Below are positions 1 through 11,400 of a stretch of DNA of 45,738 bases, in pieces. Every line of letters begins with the position of its first letter. The first letter of the stretch is position 1. The DNA is from Tissierellia bacterium (GTDB taxonomy: Bacteria > Bacillota > Clostridia > Tissierellales > Peptoniphilaceae), in contig JAUNUQ010000019.1 of NCBI GenBank assembly GCA_030538075.1, positions 1-45,738 of the forward strand, written 5' to 3'. A program made the position numbers and the translations under genes. The notes beneath the pieces are model-generated. The model was not told the origin of the DNA, ran no database searches, and saw only the letters and a list, made by a program, of their open reading frames with translations.

Positions 1-55
1 CGATGGTTCCGATATTTACGTGGGGTTTCGTTCGTTCAAATTTTTGTTTTGCCAT
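1..55 (-). CDS. tuf: Elongation factor Tu, N-terminal 18 codons only (cut by window edge)
   Basis: The first codons, read on the minus strand from ATG at 55, give MAKQKFERTKPHVNIGTI, the conserved N-terminus of EF-Tu leading into its G1 loop. The rest lies outside the window. An AAAGGA ribosome-binding site lies just upstream. It follows fusA by 87 bases as the last visible gene of the str operon (rpsL-rpsG-fusA-tuf). EF-Tu delivers aminoacyl-tRNA to the ribosomal A site. The assignment rests on 18 residues plus the operon order, which together are distinctive. Confidence 0.93.
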   Translation of the reverse strand, partial: MAKQKFERTKPHVNIGTI

Positions 56-142
56 GATTGTCATCCTTTCATGAAGTATTCAGGAACTCGTCTCGTTCCC
101 GACTTTATCTATTCGTTGCGCTGATGCGCTTTTATTGAATGA

Positions 143-2221
143 TTATTTGTCCCGATCTCCCAAGACTTTGTCTGCGATGGATTGGGGCACTTTATCATAG
201 TGGTCGAATTGCATCGAATACGTAGCACGACCTTGGGTGTAGCTTCTGAGGTCTGTTGCATAGCCGAACATCTCAGATAGTGGAATGAAGGCATCCAATA
301 CATGGATTCCGTCCTTTGGTGTCATGCCGCGAATATTTCCACGACGAGAGGAGACGTCTCCCATGACATCGCCCAAGTACTCGTCTGGCGTAGTTATCTC
401 TACGCTGACATAGGGCTCTAGAAGAACCGGTGCAGCCTTCATAACGGCATTCTTTAGACCCATAGAACCCGCGATCTTAAATGCCATCTCACTGGAGTCG
501 ACTTCGTGGTATGAACCATCGTAGAGTTCGACTTTGATATCCAAAATGGGATATCCACCGAGGGGTCCGCTGTTAACGGCCTCTTCGATACCAGCTTGTA
601 CAGAGTTGACATATTCCCTTGGAATTGCCCCTCCGACGATGTTGTTGATGAATTCAAAGCCCTTACCAGGCTCATTCGGTTCAATGCGCAGCTTACAGTG
701 ACCGTATTGTCCTCGACCACCAGACTGACGAACATATTTTCCTTCGGATTCGGCTGCCTGAGAGATGGACTCTCGGTAGGATACCTGTGGGTTACCTACA
801 TTGGCCTCGACTTTGAACTCACGAAGGAGTCGGTCGACGATGATCTCCAGATGCAGCTCTCCCATACCAGCGATGATGGTCTGTCCCGTCTCTTCGTTGG
901 TGTAGGTACGGAAGGTTGGGTCTTCTTCCGCCAGTTTTTGTAGAGCGATGGACATCTTCTCTTGGGAAGCTTTCGTCTTTGGTTCGATGGCTACGGAGAT
1001 TACTGGTTCTGGGAACTCCATCTTCTCTAGGATGATGGGCTTGTCCATGCTGGACAGGGTATCCCCAGTCGTCGTATCCTTTAGGCCAACTGCAGCAGCA
1101 ATGTCACCTGCATATACCTTTTCGACTTCGTCTCTCTTGTTGGCGTGCATCATCAGGATTCGACCGAGGCGCTCACGCTTACCTTTGGTCGTGTTCATGA
1201 CATAACTGCCCGCTTCCAGAGTTCCAGAATAGACTCTAAAATATGCCAGCTTACCCACATAGGGGTCTGTGACAATCTTGAAGGCTAGAGCCGAGAAGGG
1301 TTCATCATCTGATGCGATTCTCTCGTCGGGTTCGTCTTCATCGCCTGGTTTTACGCCAGTGATGGCGGCTACATCCAGAGGTGAAGGCATGTATGCGACG
1401 ATGGCATCCAATAGGGGTTGTACCCCCTTGTTCTTGTATGCAGATCCGCATAGTACGGGGTTGACTGCTAAGCAGATCGTCGCCTTACGAATGGCGTTAT
1501 GGATCTCAGCTTCCGTCAGTTCTTCCCCTTCCAGGTATTTCACCATCAGGTCTTCATCATATTCGGCGATATTATCCAGCAGATGAGCGCGATATTCTTC
1601 CGCTAAATCCACTAGGTCTTCTGGAATATCCGTCACTTCAATGTCGGTTCCCAAGTCGTTCTTATAGATAGTCGCCTTCATGGTGACCAGATTGATGACG
1701 CCGACAAACTTGTCTTCTGCACCGATGGGTAGCTCGATTGGCACCGCATTTGCACGAAGTTTTTCTTTAATGGTCTCAATGGAGTCGAAGTAGTTCGCCC
1801 CCGTTGCGTCCATTTTATTTATAAAGCAGATTCTGGGAACGCCGTATTTGTCCGCTTGTCTCCAAACAGTCTCGGATTGTGGCTCAACCCCACTCTTTGC
1901 ATCGAATAGAGCAACAGCACCGTCTAGCACGCGTAGGGATCTCTCAACCTCCACTGTGAAGTCGACGTGACCCGGCGTATCGATGATGTTGATACGATGG
2001 CCATCCCAATGACAGGTAGTAGCAGCGGAGGTAATCGTAATTCCACGCTCCTGCTCTTGCTGCATCCAGTCCATCTGTGCCGCGCCTTCGTGAGTGTCAC
2101 CCATCTTGTGGATTTTCCCAGTATAATAAAGAATTCGTTCTGTTGTCGTAGTCTTACCTGCGTCAATATGCGCCATAATACCAATATTTCTGGTATTGGC
2201 CAATGAATATTCTCTTGGCAC
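143..2221 (-). CDS. fusA: Elongation factor G
   Basis: A 692-residue translational GTPase that drives ribosomal translocation and, with RRF, subunit recycling. The N-terminal G domain shows the P-loop AHIDAGKTT near residue 17, the DTPGH switch II motif and the NKMD guanine-specificity motif. The length is the normal EF-G length and all domains through the C-terminal QFDHYDKVP region are present. The start is GTG at 2221, giving [20 protein letters not shown], preceded by GGAGGAG. It lies 27 bases after rpsG and before tuf in the standard str operon order. Confidence 0.98.
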   Translation of the reverse strand: MPREYSLANTRNIGIMAHIDAGKTTTTERILYYTGKIHKMGDTHEGAAQMDWMQQEQERGITITSAATTCHWDGHRINIIDTPGHVDFTVEVERSLRVLDGAVALFDAKSGVEPQSETVWRQADKYGVPRICFINKMDATGANYFDSIETIKEKLRANAVPIELPIGAEDKFVGVINLVTMKATIYKNDLGTDIEVTDIPEDLVDLAEEYRAHLLDNIAEYDEDLMVKYLEGEELTEAEIHNAIRKATICLAVNPVLCGSAYKNKGVQPLLDAIVAYMPSPLDVAAITGVKPGDEDEPDERIASDDEPFSALAFKIVTDPYVGKLAYFRVYSGTLEAGSYVMNTTKGKRERLGRILMMHANKRDEVEKVYAGDIAAAVGLKDTTTGDTLSSMDKPIILEKMEFPEPVISVAIEPKTKASQEKMSIALQKLAEEDPTFRTYTNEETGQTIIAGMGELHLEIIVDRLLREFKVEANVGNPQVSYRESISQAAESEGKYVRQSGGRGQYGHCKLRIEPNEPGKGFEFINNIVGGAIPREYVNSVQAGIEEAVNSGPLGGYPILDIKVELYDGSYHEVDSSEMAFKIAGSMGLKNAVMKAAPVLLEPYVSVEITTPDEYLGDVMGDVSSRRGNIRGMTPKDGIHVLDAFIPLSEMFGYATDLRSYTQGRATYSMQFDHYDKVPQSIADKVLGDRDK

Positions 2222-2248
2222 GGTATCAACTCCTCCCCCTAGCTAATG

Positions 2249-2719
2249 CTAGAATCTGTAATGGGCAAATGCCTTGTTGGCTTCTGCCATCTTGTGTGTT
2301 TCTTCTCTCTTCTTAACGGCTGCACCCATCATATTGGATGCATCCAAAATCTCTTTTGTCAGTCTCTCTTCCATGGTGCGCTCGCCGCGTTTGCGCGCGT
2401 AGAGCACAAGCCATCTGAGACCCAGAGTTTGACGTCTTTCCGGACGAACTTCGATTGGCACTTGGTAGTTTGCTCCACCGATTCGGCGCGCTTTAACTTC
2501 CAACACTGGCATGATATTGTTCAAAGCTTTGTAGAAAACTTCGAGTGCATCTTCACCAGTTTGCTTTGCTACGTTTTCGAAGGCTCCGTAGACAATTCTC
2601 TGAGCGACCCCTTTCTTGCCATCTAACATGATATTGTTGATGAGTTTCGTCACAACAACATCGCCATAGATCGGATCGGGCATCACTTCTCTTTTTGGAA
2701 CATGTCCTTTTCTTGGCAC
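2249..2719 (-). CDS. rpsG: 30S ribosomal protein S7
   Basis: A 156-residue protein with the full S7 profile: [19 protein letters not shown] at the start, the [13 protein letters not shown] helix region, and the basic C-terminal helices that contact 16S rRNA in the 30S head. S7 is a primary binder that nucleates assembly of the 3' major domain. The start is GTG at 2719 with AAGGAGGG eleven or so bases upstream. It sits between rpsL and fusA. In other bacteria S7 autoregulates the str operon; I did not identify its target here. Confidence 0.98.
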   Translation of the reverse strand: MPRKGHVPKREVMPDPIYGDVVVTKLINNIMLDGKKGVAQRIVYGAFENVAKQTGEDALEVFYKALNNIMPVLEVKARRIGGANYQVPIEVRPERRQTLGLRWLVLYARKRGERTMEERLTKEILDASNMMGAAVKKREETHKMAEANKAFAHYRF

Positions 2720-2826
2720 TTTCTTCCCTCCTTACCATGAATAGTAGTTTCATCGGTACTCGGCTTACGCCGTCTGTGCGCAAAATTTACTATATATAAA
2801 AGCATTTTTCGCGCTGGTTCTCAACA

Positions 2827-3237
2827 TTATTTAGGTTTCTTCGCACCGTATTTGGATCTGGATTGCATACGCTTCGATACGCCTGCTGTATCCAATGCAC
2901 CGCGGACGATGTGATATCGAACCCCCGGAAGGTCTTTAACCCTGCCTCCTCGAATGAGAACGACGGAGTGTTCCTGAAGATTGTGTCCGATCCCTGGAAT
3001 GTAAGCAGTCACTTCCATTCCGTTGGTCAAACGTACTCTGGCAACTTTACGGAGCGCGGAGTTCGGCTTCTTCGGAGTTACAGTTTTAACCGAAGTGCAA
3101 ACTCCTCTCTTTTGGGGAGAATTGCTCAGTACACTTTGTTTTTTCAGTGTGTTGAAGTTGTAGGAAAGCGCCGGAGATTTGGATTTGTAAACGACCTTTT
3201 CCCTTCCTTGCTTGATCAGCTGGTTGATTGTTGGCAT
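2827..3237 (-). CDS. rpsL: 30S ribosomal protein S12
   Basis: A 136-residue decoding-centre protein. It starts [14 protein letters not shown] at ATG 3237 behind a perfect AGGAGGTGA; a longer reading frame upstream has no supporting site. Relative to the 124-residue E. coli form it carries the approximately 13-residue insertion near residue 30 typical of Firmicutes S12. The [11 protein letters not shown] loop and the KDLPGVRYH loop keep the lysines whose mutation gives streptomycin resistance, so this copy looks wild type at those sites. First gene of the str operon. Confidence 0.98.
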   Translation of the reverse strand: MPTINQLIKQGREKVVYKSKSPALSYNFNTLKKQSVLSNSPQKRGVCTSVKTVTPKKPNSALRKVARVRLTNGMEVTAYIPGIGHNLQEHSVVLIRGGRVKDLPGVRYHIVRGALDTAGVSKRMQSRSKYGAKKPK

Positions 3238-3438
3238 TGATTCACCTCCTGTTTGTGTATTGTATATTAACGAGCTCTGCCGAGAACCTGTAAACATGCG
3301 AAGCGGATCCTAAAAAGAGCAAGCTCTTTCATCAGACCCGCTGTCTTTGCATCGCAAGCCTACCTTAGATCGCCCTGCAGTATGCTCTGCTAATAGCGTC
3401 AAAAACATGATTTCTCATATTTGTGATAATCCTTACAT
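3238..3438 (-). promoter_or_regulatory. Long 5' leader of the str operon
   Basis: About 190 bases separate the predicted start of transcription (near 3431) from rpsL. Within it, AGCGG/CCGCT arms (about 3302-3342) enclose a nested AAAGAGC/GCTCTTT pairing (3314-3329), so the RNA can form a branched or extended hairpin. There is no long T-run, so it does not look like a simple terminator. A role in autogenous control by S7 or S12 is possible but is inference. Confidence 0.4.
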
Positions 3439-3467
3439 ATTCTATCATCCCGTGATGAATGTGTCAA
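3439..3467 (-). promoter_or_regulatory. str operon promoter
   Basis: On the minus strand: TTGACA (3462-3467), a 17-base spacer and TAGAAT (3439-3444), an almost ideal sigma-A promoter. It lies in the rpoC-rpsL gap and points toward rpsL, so the str genes can be transcribed independently of rpoBC. Confidence 0.85.
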
Positions 3468-3532
3468 ACGGAATTTGTGAATATTTATTGAAATCTGGCT
3501 TATTTCGATATCCGGGTCAGACCTCGAGGAGT

Positions 3533-6500
3533 TTAATCCTCCTCGCCCTCTGCAGATGTTGCCACCACGGCCTCTTCGTCAGTGGACTCCCCTTCGAGAT
3601 CGGCCATCGCCATGGCCTCTGCAGCCTTGATTTCAGCGGCTAATGCCTCTAGATCTGCGGCAAGTGCCACTTCATCGATCTCCGATTTGGAAATCTCGAT
3701 CTCCACTTGAAGGTCACTCTCTGTGCGCTCATCCATCTCCTGAGATTCCTTTGCCTTGGCAGCGGATTTTTCCTCTTCTGCTGCCATCTCCTCGATGGCT
3801 TTGCTGGCCTCTTGACGCCTCTGCTCTTCTCGTAAGCGCAGCTCCTCCATCTCCTCTTCCATACCTTCGTAGTGGATTTCGATGTTCTCGTAGCGCTTCA
3901 TGCCCGTTCCCGCAGGGATGAGCTTTCCGATGATGACATTCTCTTTCAAGCCCATCAGATAGTCTTCTTTACCCTTGATGGAAGCATCCGTCAACACTCT
4001 AGTCGTCTCTTGGAAGGAGGCTGCCGATAGGAAGGAGTCCGTTGCCAAGCTCGCCTTGGTGATACCCAGCAATGTGCGTTCCCCAGTGGCTGGCAGTTTG
4101 CCCTCTGCCTCTAAGGTCTCATTCACATTCTCGAAATCCCTTAAATTGACGAGGCTGCCGGGTAAGAAGCCGGATTCTCCTGGATCGTGAATCTTGACTT
4201 TTCCGAGCATCTGCTTAATGATGACCTCGATATGCTTGAAGTCAATATCTACCCCTTGTAGGCGGTATACATTTTGGACCTCTCGCATGATATATTCCTG
4301 AACACCTTGGACGCCTTTTATGCGGAGGATGTCATGGGGGTTGATTGAACCCTCTGTCAACATATCTCCCGCTTCGATCAGGTCGTCTTCTTTGACGACG
4401 ATCCGCGCTCCAAAGGGAATTGCGTAGACCTTTTCTTCACCATCCTCTGAGGTGACTGCGATGTCGATTCGCTTCTTGTTTTCGATCAGTTTGACCGTTC
4501 CGGTGTTTTCCGATATATAGGCCAGTCCCTTTGGCTTTCGAGCTTCAAAGAGCTCCTCGACCCTGGGAAGACCTTGGGTGATTCCCGTTCCAGCGATCCC
4601 TCCAGAGTGGAAGGTACGCATCGTCAGCTGAGTTCCCGGCTCTCCAATGGATTGGGCGGCGATGATTCCAACCGCCTCACCGATATTGACGGGATTTCCC
4701 GTTGCCAAGTTGCGTCCGTAGCATTTTGCACAGACACCATGGGTGGCTTTGCAGCCGAGCACCGATCGGATCTTCACTTCATGGATGCCCAGTTGCATGA
4801 TATTTTCAGCGATTACTTCTGTGATCATCTCATTCTTGTAGACGATAATCTCCCCAGTAGTGGGATTGATCACATCTTCAAAGGCATGTCTGCCGACGAT
4901 CTGTTGATCGAGTCGATCTCCAAAATCCGAATCCTGACTGAAATCATGGGCGACGATATAGCGGGAAGTACCGCAATCATCAATGCGGACGATGACATCT
5001 TGAGAGACATCGACCAGCCTCCTCGTCAGATAACCCGAGTCCGCCGTACGCAGAGCAGTGTCCGATAGACCCTTACGGGAACCGTGGGTGGAGATAAAGA
5101 ACTCCTGCACGGACAGACCTTCTCGGAAGTTTGCCTTGATTGGAACTTCAATGGTCCGGCCCGCTGCCGAAGACATCAGCCCTCGCATTCCACCTAATTG
5201 GCGGATCTGTTTTTCCGATCCTCTCGCTCCAGAGCTTGCCATGATGGAGATGTTGTTTCTGGGATCCAGAACCGCCATCAATGCATCTGTGACGTCCTTC
5301 GTCGCCTTCTCCCAGACGCCGATTACTCTTTCATAACGCTCTTCCTCGTTTACGAGTCCGCGTTTCATCAGCGTTTCATAGCGCCGTACTTCTTTGTCCG
5401 CCGCTTCCAGAATCCCCGTCTTCGCCTCTGGTACCGGCACATCACTCATGCTGATGGTCAGTGCCCCTAAGGTCGAATACTTGAATCCCATATCTTTAAT
5501 ATAGTCCAAAACTCTGGCCGTAGATATATTTCCATGTTTGCGGAAGCATCGATCTACGATGGTACTCAGAGCTTTACTGTTTACTTGGGTATTGATCTCC
5601 AGGGAATACTCGTCTTCCTCTCGGTTGATATAGCCGAGATCCTGCGGGATCCCCTGATTGAAGATGAAGCGGCCCACCGTGGATTTCACGGTCTGTCCCT
5701 TATCTTCATCGCCCTTATGCACACGCACGCGGATCCAATCCTGTAGTCCTACTGCTCGATTGTAATAGGCCTTGTACATCTCGTTGTAATCCCGGAAAAA
5801 GGGCAGTTGATTTTCCGCTTCCCCGACCGGTTCCTCTTTTAGAGCCGTCGTCAAATAATAGGCTCCTAAGACCATGTCCTGGGTCGGAGTCGTAATGGGC
5901 TTTCCATCCTTGGGTGCCAGGATATTATTGGTCGACATCATCAAAATTCGAGCTTCTGCCTGGGCCTCCGTCGACAATGGAAGGTGAACCGCCATTTGGT
6001 CTCCGTCAAAGTCGGCGTTGTAGGCGGTACAGGAAAGGGGATGCAGCTTGATCGCCTTCCCCTCCACGAGGATGGGTTCAAAGGCTTGGATGCCCAGTCT
6101 GTGCAAGGTAGGTGCTCGGTTTAGTAGGACTGGATGGTCTTTGATGACCTTCTCCAAAATATCCCAGACCTTTGCATTGGAACGATCCACCATCTTCTTA
6201 GCCGATTTGATATTCGGTGCAATTTCATCTCTGACGAGCTGGTTCATGACGAAGGGCTTAAACAGCTCCATCGCCATTCGCTTCGGCAGACCGCATTGAT
6301 AGAATTTCAGCTCCGGTCCAACAACGATTACGGAACGCCCAGAATAGTCTACCCGCTTGCCCAATAGGTTTTGGCGGAATCGTCCCGTCTTCCCCTTGAG
6401 CATATCTGACAGGCTCTTCAGATTTCGATTTCCAGGACCTGTGACTGCCTTTCCGCGGCGACCGTTGTCGATCAGAGCGTCTACTGATTCTTGCAACATT

Positions 6501-7357
6501 CGCTTTTCATTGCGCACGATGATCTCCGGTGCGCCAATATCCAGCAATCTCTTCAGGCGATTGTTTCGATTGATCACCCGTCGATATAGGTCGTTTAGAT
6601 CCGAAGTGGCAAAACGCCCTCCTTCGAGCTGTACCATGGGTCTCAGATCCGGTGGTATGACTGGAATCACATCCATGATCATCCATTCCGGTCGATTGCC
6701 AGACTGTCGGAAGGCTTCAATTACCTCGAGTCTCCTGGAGATCCGCACTCGTTTTTGCCCCGTGCTATTGAGTAGGGTCTCCTTTAACTCCTCTGCCTCT
6801 TCGTCCAGATCAATCTCCAGGAGCAGCCTTTTGATGACCTCTGCTCCCATGCCCACTTCAAAGGTATAACCAAATTTATCAATCGCTTCATTGTATTCAA
6901 ATTCACTGAGTAATTGCTTTTTATAGAGATCCGTATCGCCCGGATCGACGACGACATAATTGGCAAAATAGAGGATCTTCTCCAAAGCTCGGGGACTCAT
7001 GTCCAATAGCAAGCCCATACGAGATGGGATTCCCTTGAAGTACCAAATATGAGACACTGGTGTAGCCAGCTCGATATGACCCATTCGCTCACGGCGCACT
7101 TTGGCTTTTGTGACCTCTACGCCGCATTTTTCACAGACGACTCCCTTGTAGCGAATCCGCTTGTATTTCCCACAGTTACACTCCCAGTCCTTGGTGGGAC
7201 CAAAGATCTTCTCGCAGAATAGCCCCTCTTTTTCTGGCTTGAGGGTACGATAGTTGATCGTCTCTGGTTTTTTGACCTCGCCTTTCGACCATTCGCGGAT
7301 TTTTGTGGGGGATGCTAAGCCGATTCGTATTGAATCAAAGGTATTCAGCTCTAACAA
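3533..7357 (-). CDS. rpoC: RNA polymerase subunit beta-prime
   Basis: Large catalytic subunit of RNA polymerase, 1274 residues. It shows the N-terminal zinc-binding site (CNCGKYKR...CEKCGVEV), the active-site magnesium motif NADFDGDQ near residue 450 and the second zinc region [15 protein letters not shown] place the start at TTG 7357, because AAAGGAG lies eight bases upstream and the product [17 protein letters not shown] aligns with other Firmicutes RpoC; an in-frame GTG at 7366 abuts the ribosome-binding site and is less likely. The last roughly 110 residues form an unusual Glu/Ala-rich acidic extension. It follows rpoB by 24 bases. Confidence 0.97.
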   Translation of the reverse strand: MLELNTFDSIRIGLASPTKIREWSKGEVKKPETINYRTLKPEKEGLFCEKIFGPTKDWECNCGKYKRIRYKGVVCEKCGVEVTKAKVRRERMGHIELATPVSHIWYFKGIPSRMGLLLDMSPRALEKILYFANYVVVDPGDTDLYKKQLLSEFEYNEAIDKFGYTFEVGMGAEVIKRLLLEIDLDEEAEELKETLLNSTGQKRVRISRRLEVIEAFRQSGNRPEWMIMDVIPVIPPDLRPMVQLEGGRFATSDLNDLYRRVINRNNRLKRLLDIGAPEIIVRNEKRMLQESVDALIDNGRRGKAVTGPGNRNLKSLSDMLKGKTGRFRQNLLGKRVDYSGRSVIVVGPELKFYQCGLPKRMAMELFKPFVMNQLVRDEIAPNIKSAKKMVDRSNAKVWDILEKVIKDHPVLLNRAPTLHRLGIQAFEPILVEGKAIKLHPLSCTAYNADFDGDQMAVHLPLSTEAQAEARILMMSTNNILAPKDGKPITTPTQDMVLGAYYLTTALKEEPVGEAENQLPFFRDYNEMYKAYYNRAVGLQDWIRVRVHKGDEDKGQTVKSTVGRFIFNQGIPQDLGYINREEDEYSLEINTQVNSKALSTIVDRCFRKHGNISTARVLDYIKDMGFKYSTLGALTISMSDVPVPEAKTGILEAADKEVRRYETLMKRGLVNEEERYERVIGVWEKATKDVTDALMAVLDPRNNISIMASSGARGSEKQIRQLGGMRGLMSSAAGRTIEVPIKANFREGLSVQEFFISTHGSRKGLSDTALRTADSGYLTRRLVDVSQDVIVRIDDCGTSRYIVAHDFSQDSDFGDRLDQQIVGRHAFEDVINPTTGEIIVYKNEMITEVIAENIMQLGIHEVKIRSVLGCKATHGVCAKCYGRNLATGNPVNIGEAVGIIAAQSIGEPGTQLTMRTFHSGGIAGTGITQGLPRVEELFEARKPKGLAYISENTGTVKLIENKKRIDIAVTSEDGEEKVYAIPFGARIVVKEDDLIEAGDMLTEGSINPHDILRIKGVQGVQEYIMREVQNVYRLQGVDIDFKHIEVIIKQMLGKVKIHDPGESGFLPGSLVNLRDFENVNETLEAEGKLPATGERTLLGITKASLATDSFLSAASFQETTRVLTDASIKGKEDYLMGLKENVIIGKLIPAGTGMKRYENIEIHYEGMEEEMEELRLREEQRRQEASKAIEEMAAEEEKSAAKAKESQEMDERTESDLQVEIEISKSEIDEVALAADLEALAAEIKAAEAMAMADLEGESTDEEAVVATSAEGEED

Positions 7358-7381
7358 GGAGCACACTCCTTTCGTGCATGG

Positions 7382-10300
7382 TTATTCGTCGTCCTCGACG
7401 TCAAATAAATCAACTTCGTCGAGGTCGATCTGTTCTTCGGTATACTCCTCATCCTCTTCTTCTCCAGAGGAGATTTGGTAACCAGAGTCTCTACTGTTTT
7501 CTATATCATTGACGATGTTCTGATCCGTCTCCTCTGAACCCAGATCGCTAAAATCTGAGATATCATCATCGCTGTCCTTGAGCTTGATCTCTTCTTCATT
7601 TTCACTGAGCAGTTTGACATCAAGGGCCAGAGACTGGAGTTCCTTGATGAGTACTTTAAAGGACTCGGGAATGCCCGGCTCTGGGATCGTCTCGCCTTTG
7701 ACAATGGATTCATATGTCTTCACTCGTCCGACGATATCGTCAGATTTTACGGTCAACATCTCCTGCAGGGTATGGGAAGCGCCGTAGGCCTCTAATGCCC
7801 AAACCTCCATCTCTCCAAATCGCTGTCCCCCAAATTGCGCCTTTCCACCCAATGGTTGCTGGGTGACTAGGGAATAAGGTCCAGTGGATCTGGCATGGAT
7901 CTTTTCGTCGACCAAGTGGTGCAGCTTCAACATATACATGATGCCAACGGTGACGGGATTATCAAATTCCTCTCCAGTACGACCATCCCTTAGGGTGATC
8001 TTACCCGACTCAGGATAGCCCGCTTCACGTAAGGTCTCGATGATATTCAGGTCGCTGGCTCCATCGAAGACTGGCGTTGCCACTTTCCATCCCAGCTTCT
8101 TTGCCGCCAGACCCAAGTGAACTTCGAGGACTTGTCCCAGATTCATCCGCGAGGGAACCCCTAGCGGGTTTAAGACGATCTGTACCGGCGTGCCATCTGG
8201 AAGGAAGGGCATATCCTCTTCTGGAAGCAGTCTAGACACAACTCCCTTATTTCCATGACGACCGCACATCTTGTCTCCAATGTTAATTTTACGCTTCGTC
8301 GCAACATAGACTCTGACGACTTTGTTTACTCCAGGGGACAACTCGTCGCCATTCTCCCTCGTGTAGATCTTAACGTCAACGACAATCCCCGTCTCTCCAT
8401 GGGGCACCTTTAAGGAGGTGTCACGAACTTCTCTCGCCTTTTCTCCAAAGATCGCCCTTAGAAGTCTCTCTTCAGGCGAGAGCTCCGTTTCTCCCTTCGG
8501 AGTGACCTTGCCGACGAGAATGTCCCCAGAGGTGACTTCAGCACCGATGCGAATGATCCCATCCTTGTCGAGATCCTTCCGCATTTCTTCGCTCACATTG
8601 GGGATGTCTCTGGTGATCTCTTCCGAGCCCAGTTTCGTCTCCCTGGCTTCGCTCTCATGCTCTTCGATATGGATTGATGTCAATGTGTCATCGATGACCA
8701 GCTTTTCGTTGAGGAGCATGGCGTCCTCATAGTTGTAGCCCTCCCAAGTCATAAAGGCAATCAGGATATTCTTACCCAATGCGATTTCGCCCATCTCAGT
8801 GGATGGACCGTCGCAGATGATGTCTCCCTTATTCACCCGATCCCCATGGCGTACAATCGGCCTCTGATTGATCGTCGTACCTTGGTTGGAGCGCTTGAAT
8901 TTCTGTAACCGATAGACTTCTTCGCGTCCATCGGAATCTCGTTTAATCTTGATATAGTCGGCACATACGGCAGACACCACTCCGGGGCTCTTTGCGATGA
9001 GTACCGCACCACTGTCCTTCGCAGCTCGGTATTCGATCCCAGTCCCGATGATGGGTGCTTCCGCTCTCAATAGTGGCACCGCCTGCCGCTGCATGTTGGA
9101 GCCCATTAGAGCACGGGTGGCGTCATCATTTTCCAAGAAGGGGATCATCGCCGTACCCACGGAGACGATCTGCTGTGGACTGACGTCCATATAGTCGATC
9201 ACTTCTCTTGGATAGATGTCATTTTCCGCGTTGATTCCACGACCGGTAACCCTCTCGTGCACGAATCGACCCTCTTCATCCAGAGGCTCATTTGCCTGCG
9301 CTACGACGTATCGGTCCTCCACATCTGCCGTCAGATACTCAACATCACTAGATACTAGACCGGTCTGTTTGTCCACTTTGCGATACGGGGTCTCAATAAA
9401 ACCGTATTGATTGATCTGCGCATAGGTAGTCATGGAAGTAATCAGTCCAATATTGGGACCTTCTGGAGTCTCAATGGGACAGATTCTACCATAGTGTGAA
9501 TCGTGGACGTCCCGCACTTCCGCACCAGCACGATCCCTTGATAAACCACCTGGTCCGAGGGCGGACATTCTCCTCTTATGGGTCAACTCCGCCATTGGAT
9601 TGGTCTGATCCATAAACTGTGACAACTGGCTGGATCCAAAGAATTCCTTCATCGCTGCCGTCACAGGGCGGATATTGATCAAGGCTTGTGGGGTCGCCAA
9701 ACTCGGGTCCTGTGTAGACATTCTCTCTCTAACTACCCTCTCCATCCTAGAGAGGCCAATTCGAAACTGGTTCTGTAAGAGTTCTCCTACCGCACGCACC
9801 CGGCGATTTCCCAAATGGTCGATGTCGTCTGTGTTTCCAACACCATAAAATAAATTGTATTCATAACTGACTGTAGCCAGTATATCATCTTTGATTATAT
9901 GACGAGGTGATAGCTCTCGTACTCGCTCTCGAATGGCGTTGATCTGCTCCTTGGGGTCTTCTATCGTATCTAAAATTTCTCTCATGACAGGATAGTATAC
10001 CTTTTCGGACAATCCAAGTCCCTTCAGATCCGTAGGATTCAGGCCGAAGGAATTCAAGTCTACGAAATTGTTCCCGATGACACGAACGACTTGTTCATCC
10101 AATAGAACATCGACTCGATTGATGCCCGCTGCTTCAATCTGATCGGAAATCTCATCAGTGATCTCCTCACCAGCAGCAATCAGCACTTCTCCCGTATTCA
10201 TATCCACGATGTCTTCCGCCGCCAACTGACCGGAAATACGGTTCTTTAAACCCAGTTTTTTGTTGAATTTATATCTTCCAACACGGGCCAAATCATATCT

Positions 10301-11086
10301 CTTGCTGTCGAAAAACATATTATTGATCAAGCTCTCAGCACTCTCCAGTGCTGCGGGATCCCCAGGTTTGAGCTTTTTGAAGATCTCTATCATCGCCTCT
10401 TCATAGGTTCGAGAGACTTCTTTTTCCAGAGTAGCTCTGAGCTCCTTGCTATCCCCTAATGCCTCAATCATCTCCTCTGAGGTCTCGAAGATCAATGCAC
10501 GCAACAATGTGGTGACCGGTAGTTTTCTAGTGCGGTCGATCCGGACGTTCACGACGCCATTGGCATCTGAGTCGTATTCGATCCATGCTCCTCGATTGGG
10601 GATGACCGTTGAAGAAAATAATTTTGTTCCTGATTTGTCGATTTCAGAGGCATAGTAAACCCCAGGGCTTCTGACCAGCTGGCTGACTATGACCCGCTCT
10701 GCCCCGTTGATAATGAATGTACCGTCGTCGGTCATCTTGGGAAAATCCCCCATGAAGACCTCTTGTTCTTTTACTTCACCGGTCTCCTTATTGATGAGCC
10801 GGACCTTTACTTTCAGAGGAGAAGAATAGCTCGCGTCGCGATCTTTCGCTTCGTCCTGTGTGTATTTCGTCTTGTCCTCCATGTAATAATCTACGAACTC
10901 CAGAACTAAACTACCTGCGTAGTCGGAGATTGGACTTGCATCCTCGAACACTTCCTTGAGCCCCTCTTCCAAAAACCAGTCGTAACTGTCCCTTTGGACG
11001 GCGATCAAGTCCGGCAATTCGAGCACCTGCGGAATTCTAGAAAAACTGACTCTTTCGGTATAACCATACTTTACAGTATGAGTCAT
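7382..11086 (-). CDS. rpoB: RNA polymerase subunit beta
   Basis: A 1234-residue catalytic subunit. The rifampicin-pocket segment is present ([19 protein letters not shown] followed by [18 protein letters not shown]) with the residues found in sensitive enzymes, followed by [11 protein letters not shown] and the C-terminal [19 protein letters not shown] region that contacts beta-prime. After the conserved [16 protein letters not shown] the protein carries about 70 very acidic residues, longer than in Bacillus. Start ATG 11086 with AAGGGGTG upstream. It is the first gene of a rpoB-rpoC unit, separated from rplL by unrelated genes. Confidence 0.98.
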   Translation of the reverse strand: MTHTVKYGYTERVSFSRIPQVLELPDLIAVQRDSYDWFLEEGLKEVFEDASPISDYAGSLVLEFVDYYMEDKTKYTQDEAKDRDASYSSPLKVKVRLINKETGEVKEQEVFMGDFPKMTDDGTFIINGAERVIVSQLVRSPGVYYASEIDKSGTKLFSSTVIPNRGAWIEYDSDANGVVNVRIDRTRKLPVTTLLRALIFETSEEMIEALGDSKELRATLEKEVSRTYEEAMIEIFKKLKPGDPAALESAESLINNMFFDSKRYDLARVGRYKFNKKLGLKNRISGQLAAEDIVDMNTGEVLIAAGEEITDEISDQIEAAGINRVDVLLDEQVVRVIGNNFVDLNSFGLNPTDLKGLGLSEKVYYPVMREILDTIEDPKEQINAIRERVRELSPRHIIKDDILATVSYEYNLFYGVGNTDDIDHLGNRRVRAVGELLQNQFRIGLSRMERVVRERMSTQDPSLATPQALINIRPVTAAMKEFFGSSQLSQFMDQTNPMAELTHKRRMSALGPGGLSRDRAGAEVRDVHDSHYGRICPIETPEGPNIGLITSMTTYAQINQYGFIETPYRKVDKQTGLVSSDVEYLTADVEDRYVVAQANEPLDEEGRFVHERVTGRGINAENDIYPREVIDYMDVSPQQIVSVGTAMIPFLENDDATRALMGSNMQRQAVPLLRAEAPIIGTGIEYRAAKDSGAVLIAKSPGVVSAVCADYIKIKRDSDGREEVYRLQKFKRSNQGTTINQRPIVRHGDRVNKGDIICDGPSTEMGEIALGKNILIAFMTWEGYNYEDAMLLNEKLVIDDTLTSIHIEEHESEARETKLGSEEITRDIPNVSEEMRKDLDKDGIIRIGAEVTSGDILVGKVTPKGETELSPEERLLRAIFGEKAREVRDTSLKVPHGETGIVVDVKIYTRENGDELSPGVNKVVRVYVATKRKINIGDKMCGRHGNKGVVSRLLPEEDMPFLPDGTPVQIVLNPLGVPSRMNLGQVLEVHLGLAAKKLGWKVATPVFDGASDLNIIETLREAGYPESGKITLRDGRTGEEFDNPVTVGIMYMLKLHHLVDEKIHARSTGPYSLVTQQPLGGKAQFGGQRFGEMEVWALEAYGASHTLQEMLTVKSDDIVGRVKTYESIVKGETIPEPGIPESFKVLIKELQSLALDVKLLSENEEEIKLKDSDDDISDFSDLGSEETDQNIVNDIENSRDSGYQISSGEEEDEEYTEEQIDLDEVDLFDVEDDE

Positions 11087-11168
11087 TCAATACCACACCC
11101 CTTACCCTTCGAATAGTCAAAGAATCGGTCAATAGTCCGAATCCATCGGATACTATCCCACTTTCTTT

Positions 11169-11211
11169 ATAGCATTTGTATATGCTATCATATCAAGTTG
11201 TAGTATGTCAA
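11169..11211 (-). promoter_or_regulatory. Candidate rpoBC promoter with overlapping inverted repeat
   Basis: On the minus strand, a perfect TTGACA (11206-11211) is followed at 17-18 bases by the weak -10 candidate TAGCAT. A perfect inverted repeat ATAGCAT-N6-ATGCTAT (11169-11188) overlaps that -10 and the expected start site. The -35 is clear, the -10 is uncertain. The repeat could be an operator or a 5' hairpin. Confidence 0.5.
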
Positions 11212-11356
11212 GGGAAAATTCTCCTACGATCCGTTTTTCTTTTCGTAAGTAGTATTGAGGACCTCAGCGAATAGCTGTGCGGAGAGTTCACCCAAGCGCC
11301 TTTTCCCATGGATAAGCTTTCGCATTGCACGACTTCATATCATTTTTACAATCCAA

Positions 11357-11365
11357 TGGTATAAT
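11357..11365 (+). promoter_or_regulatory. Extended -10 promoter of the M28 gene
   Basis: TGG followed by TATAAT (11360-11365) forms an extended -10 element about 35 bases before the start codon. No strong -35 is visible. A GAGGAGG ribosome-binding site follows at about 11390. Confidence 0.6.
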
Positions 11366-11400
11366 TTCAATACTTTCTAGCACTTTGTGAGGAGGTTGTA

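Larger units (their letters stand above)
11087..11400. other. Divergent intergenic region between rpoB and the M28 gene
   Basis: This 314-base gap holds the candidate rpoB promoter and inverted repeat (11169-11211) and the promoter of the plus-strand gene (11360-11365). No convincing small gene or RNA was seen between about 11221 and 11340. Confidence 0.6.

Noticed and set aside
596-943. Plus-strand open frames across fusA, rpoC and rpoB
   Set aside because: They run antisense to strongly conserved genes, lack ribosome-binding sites and show no recognisable family.
3238-3532. L7Ae-like ribosomal gene between rpoC and rpsL
   Set aside because: Some Firmicutes have one there, but no frame with a start site and family features exists in this gap.
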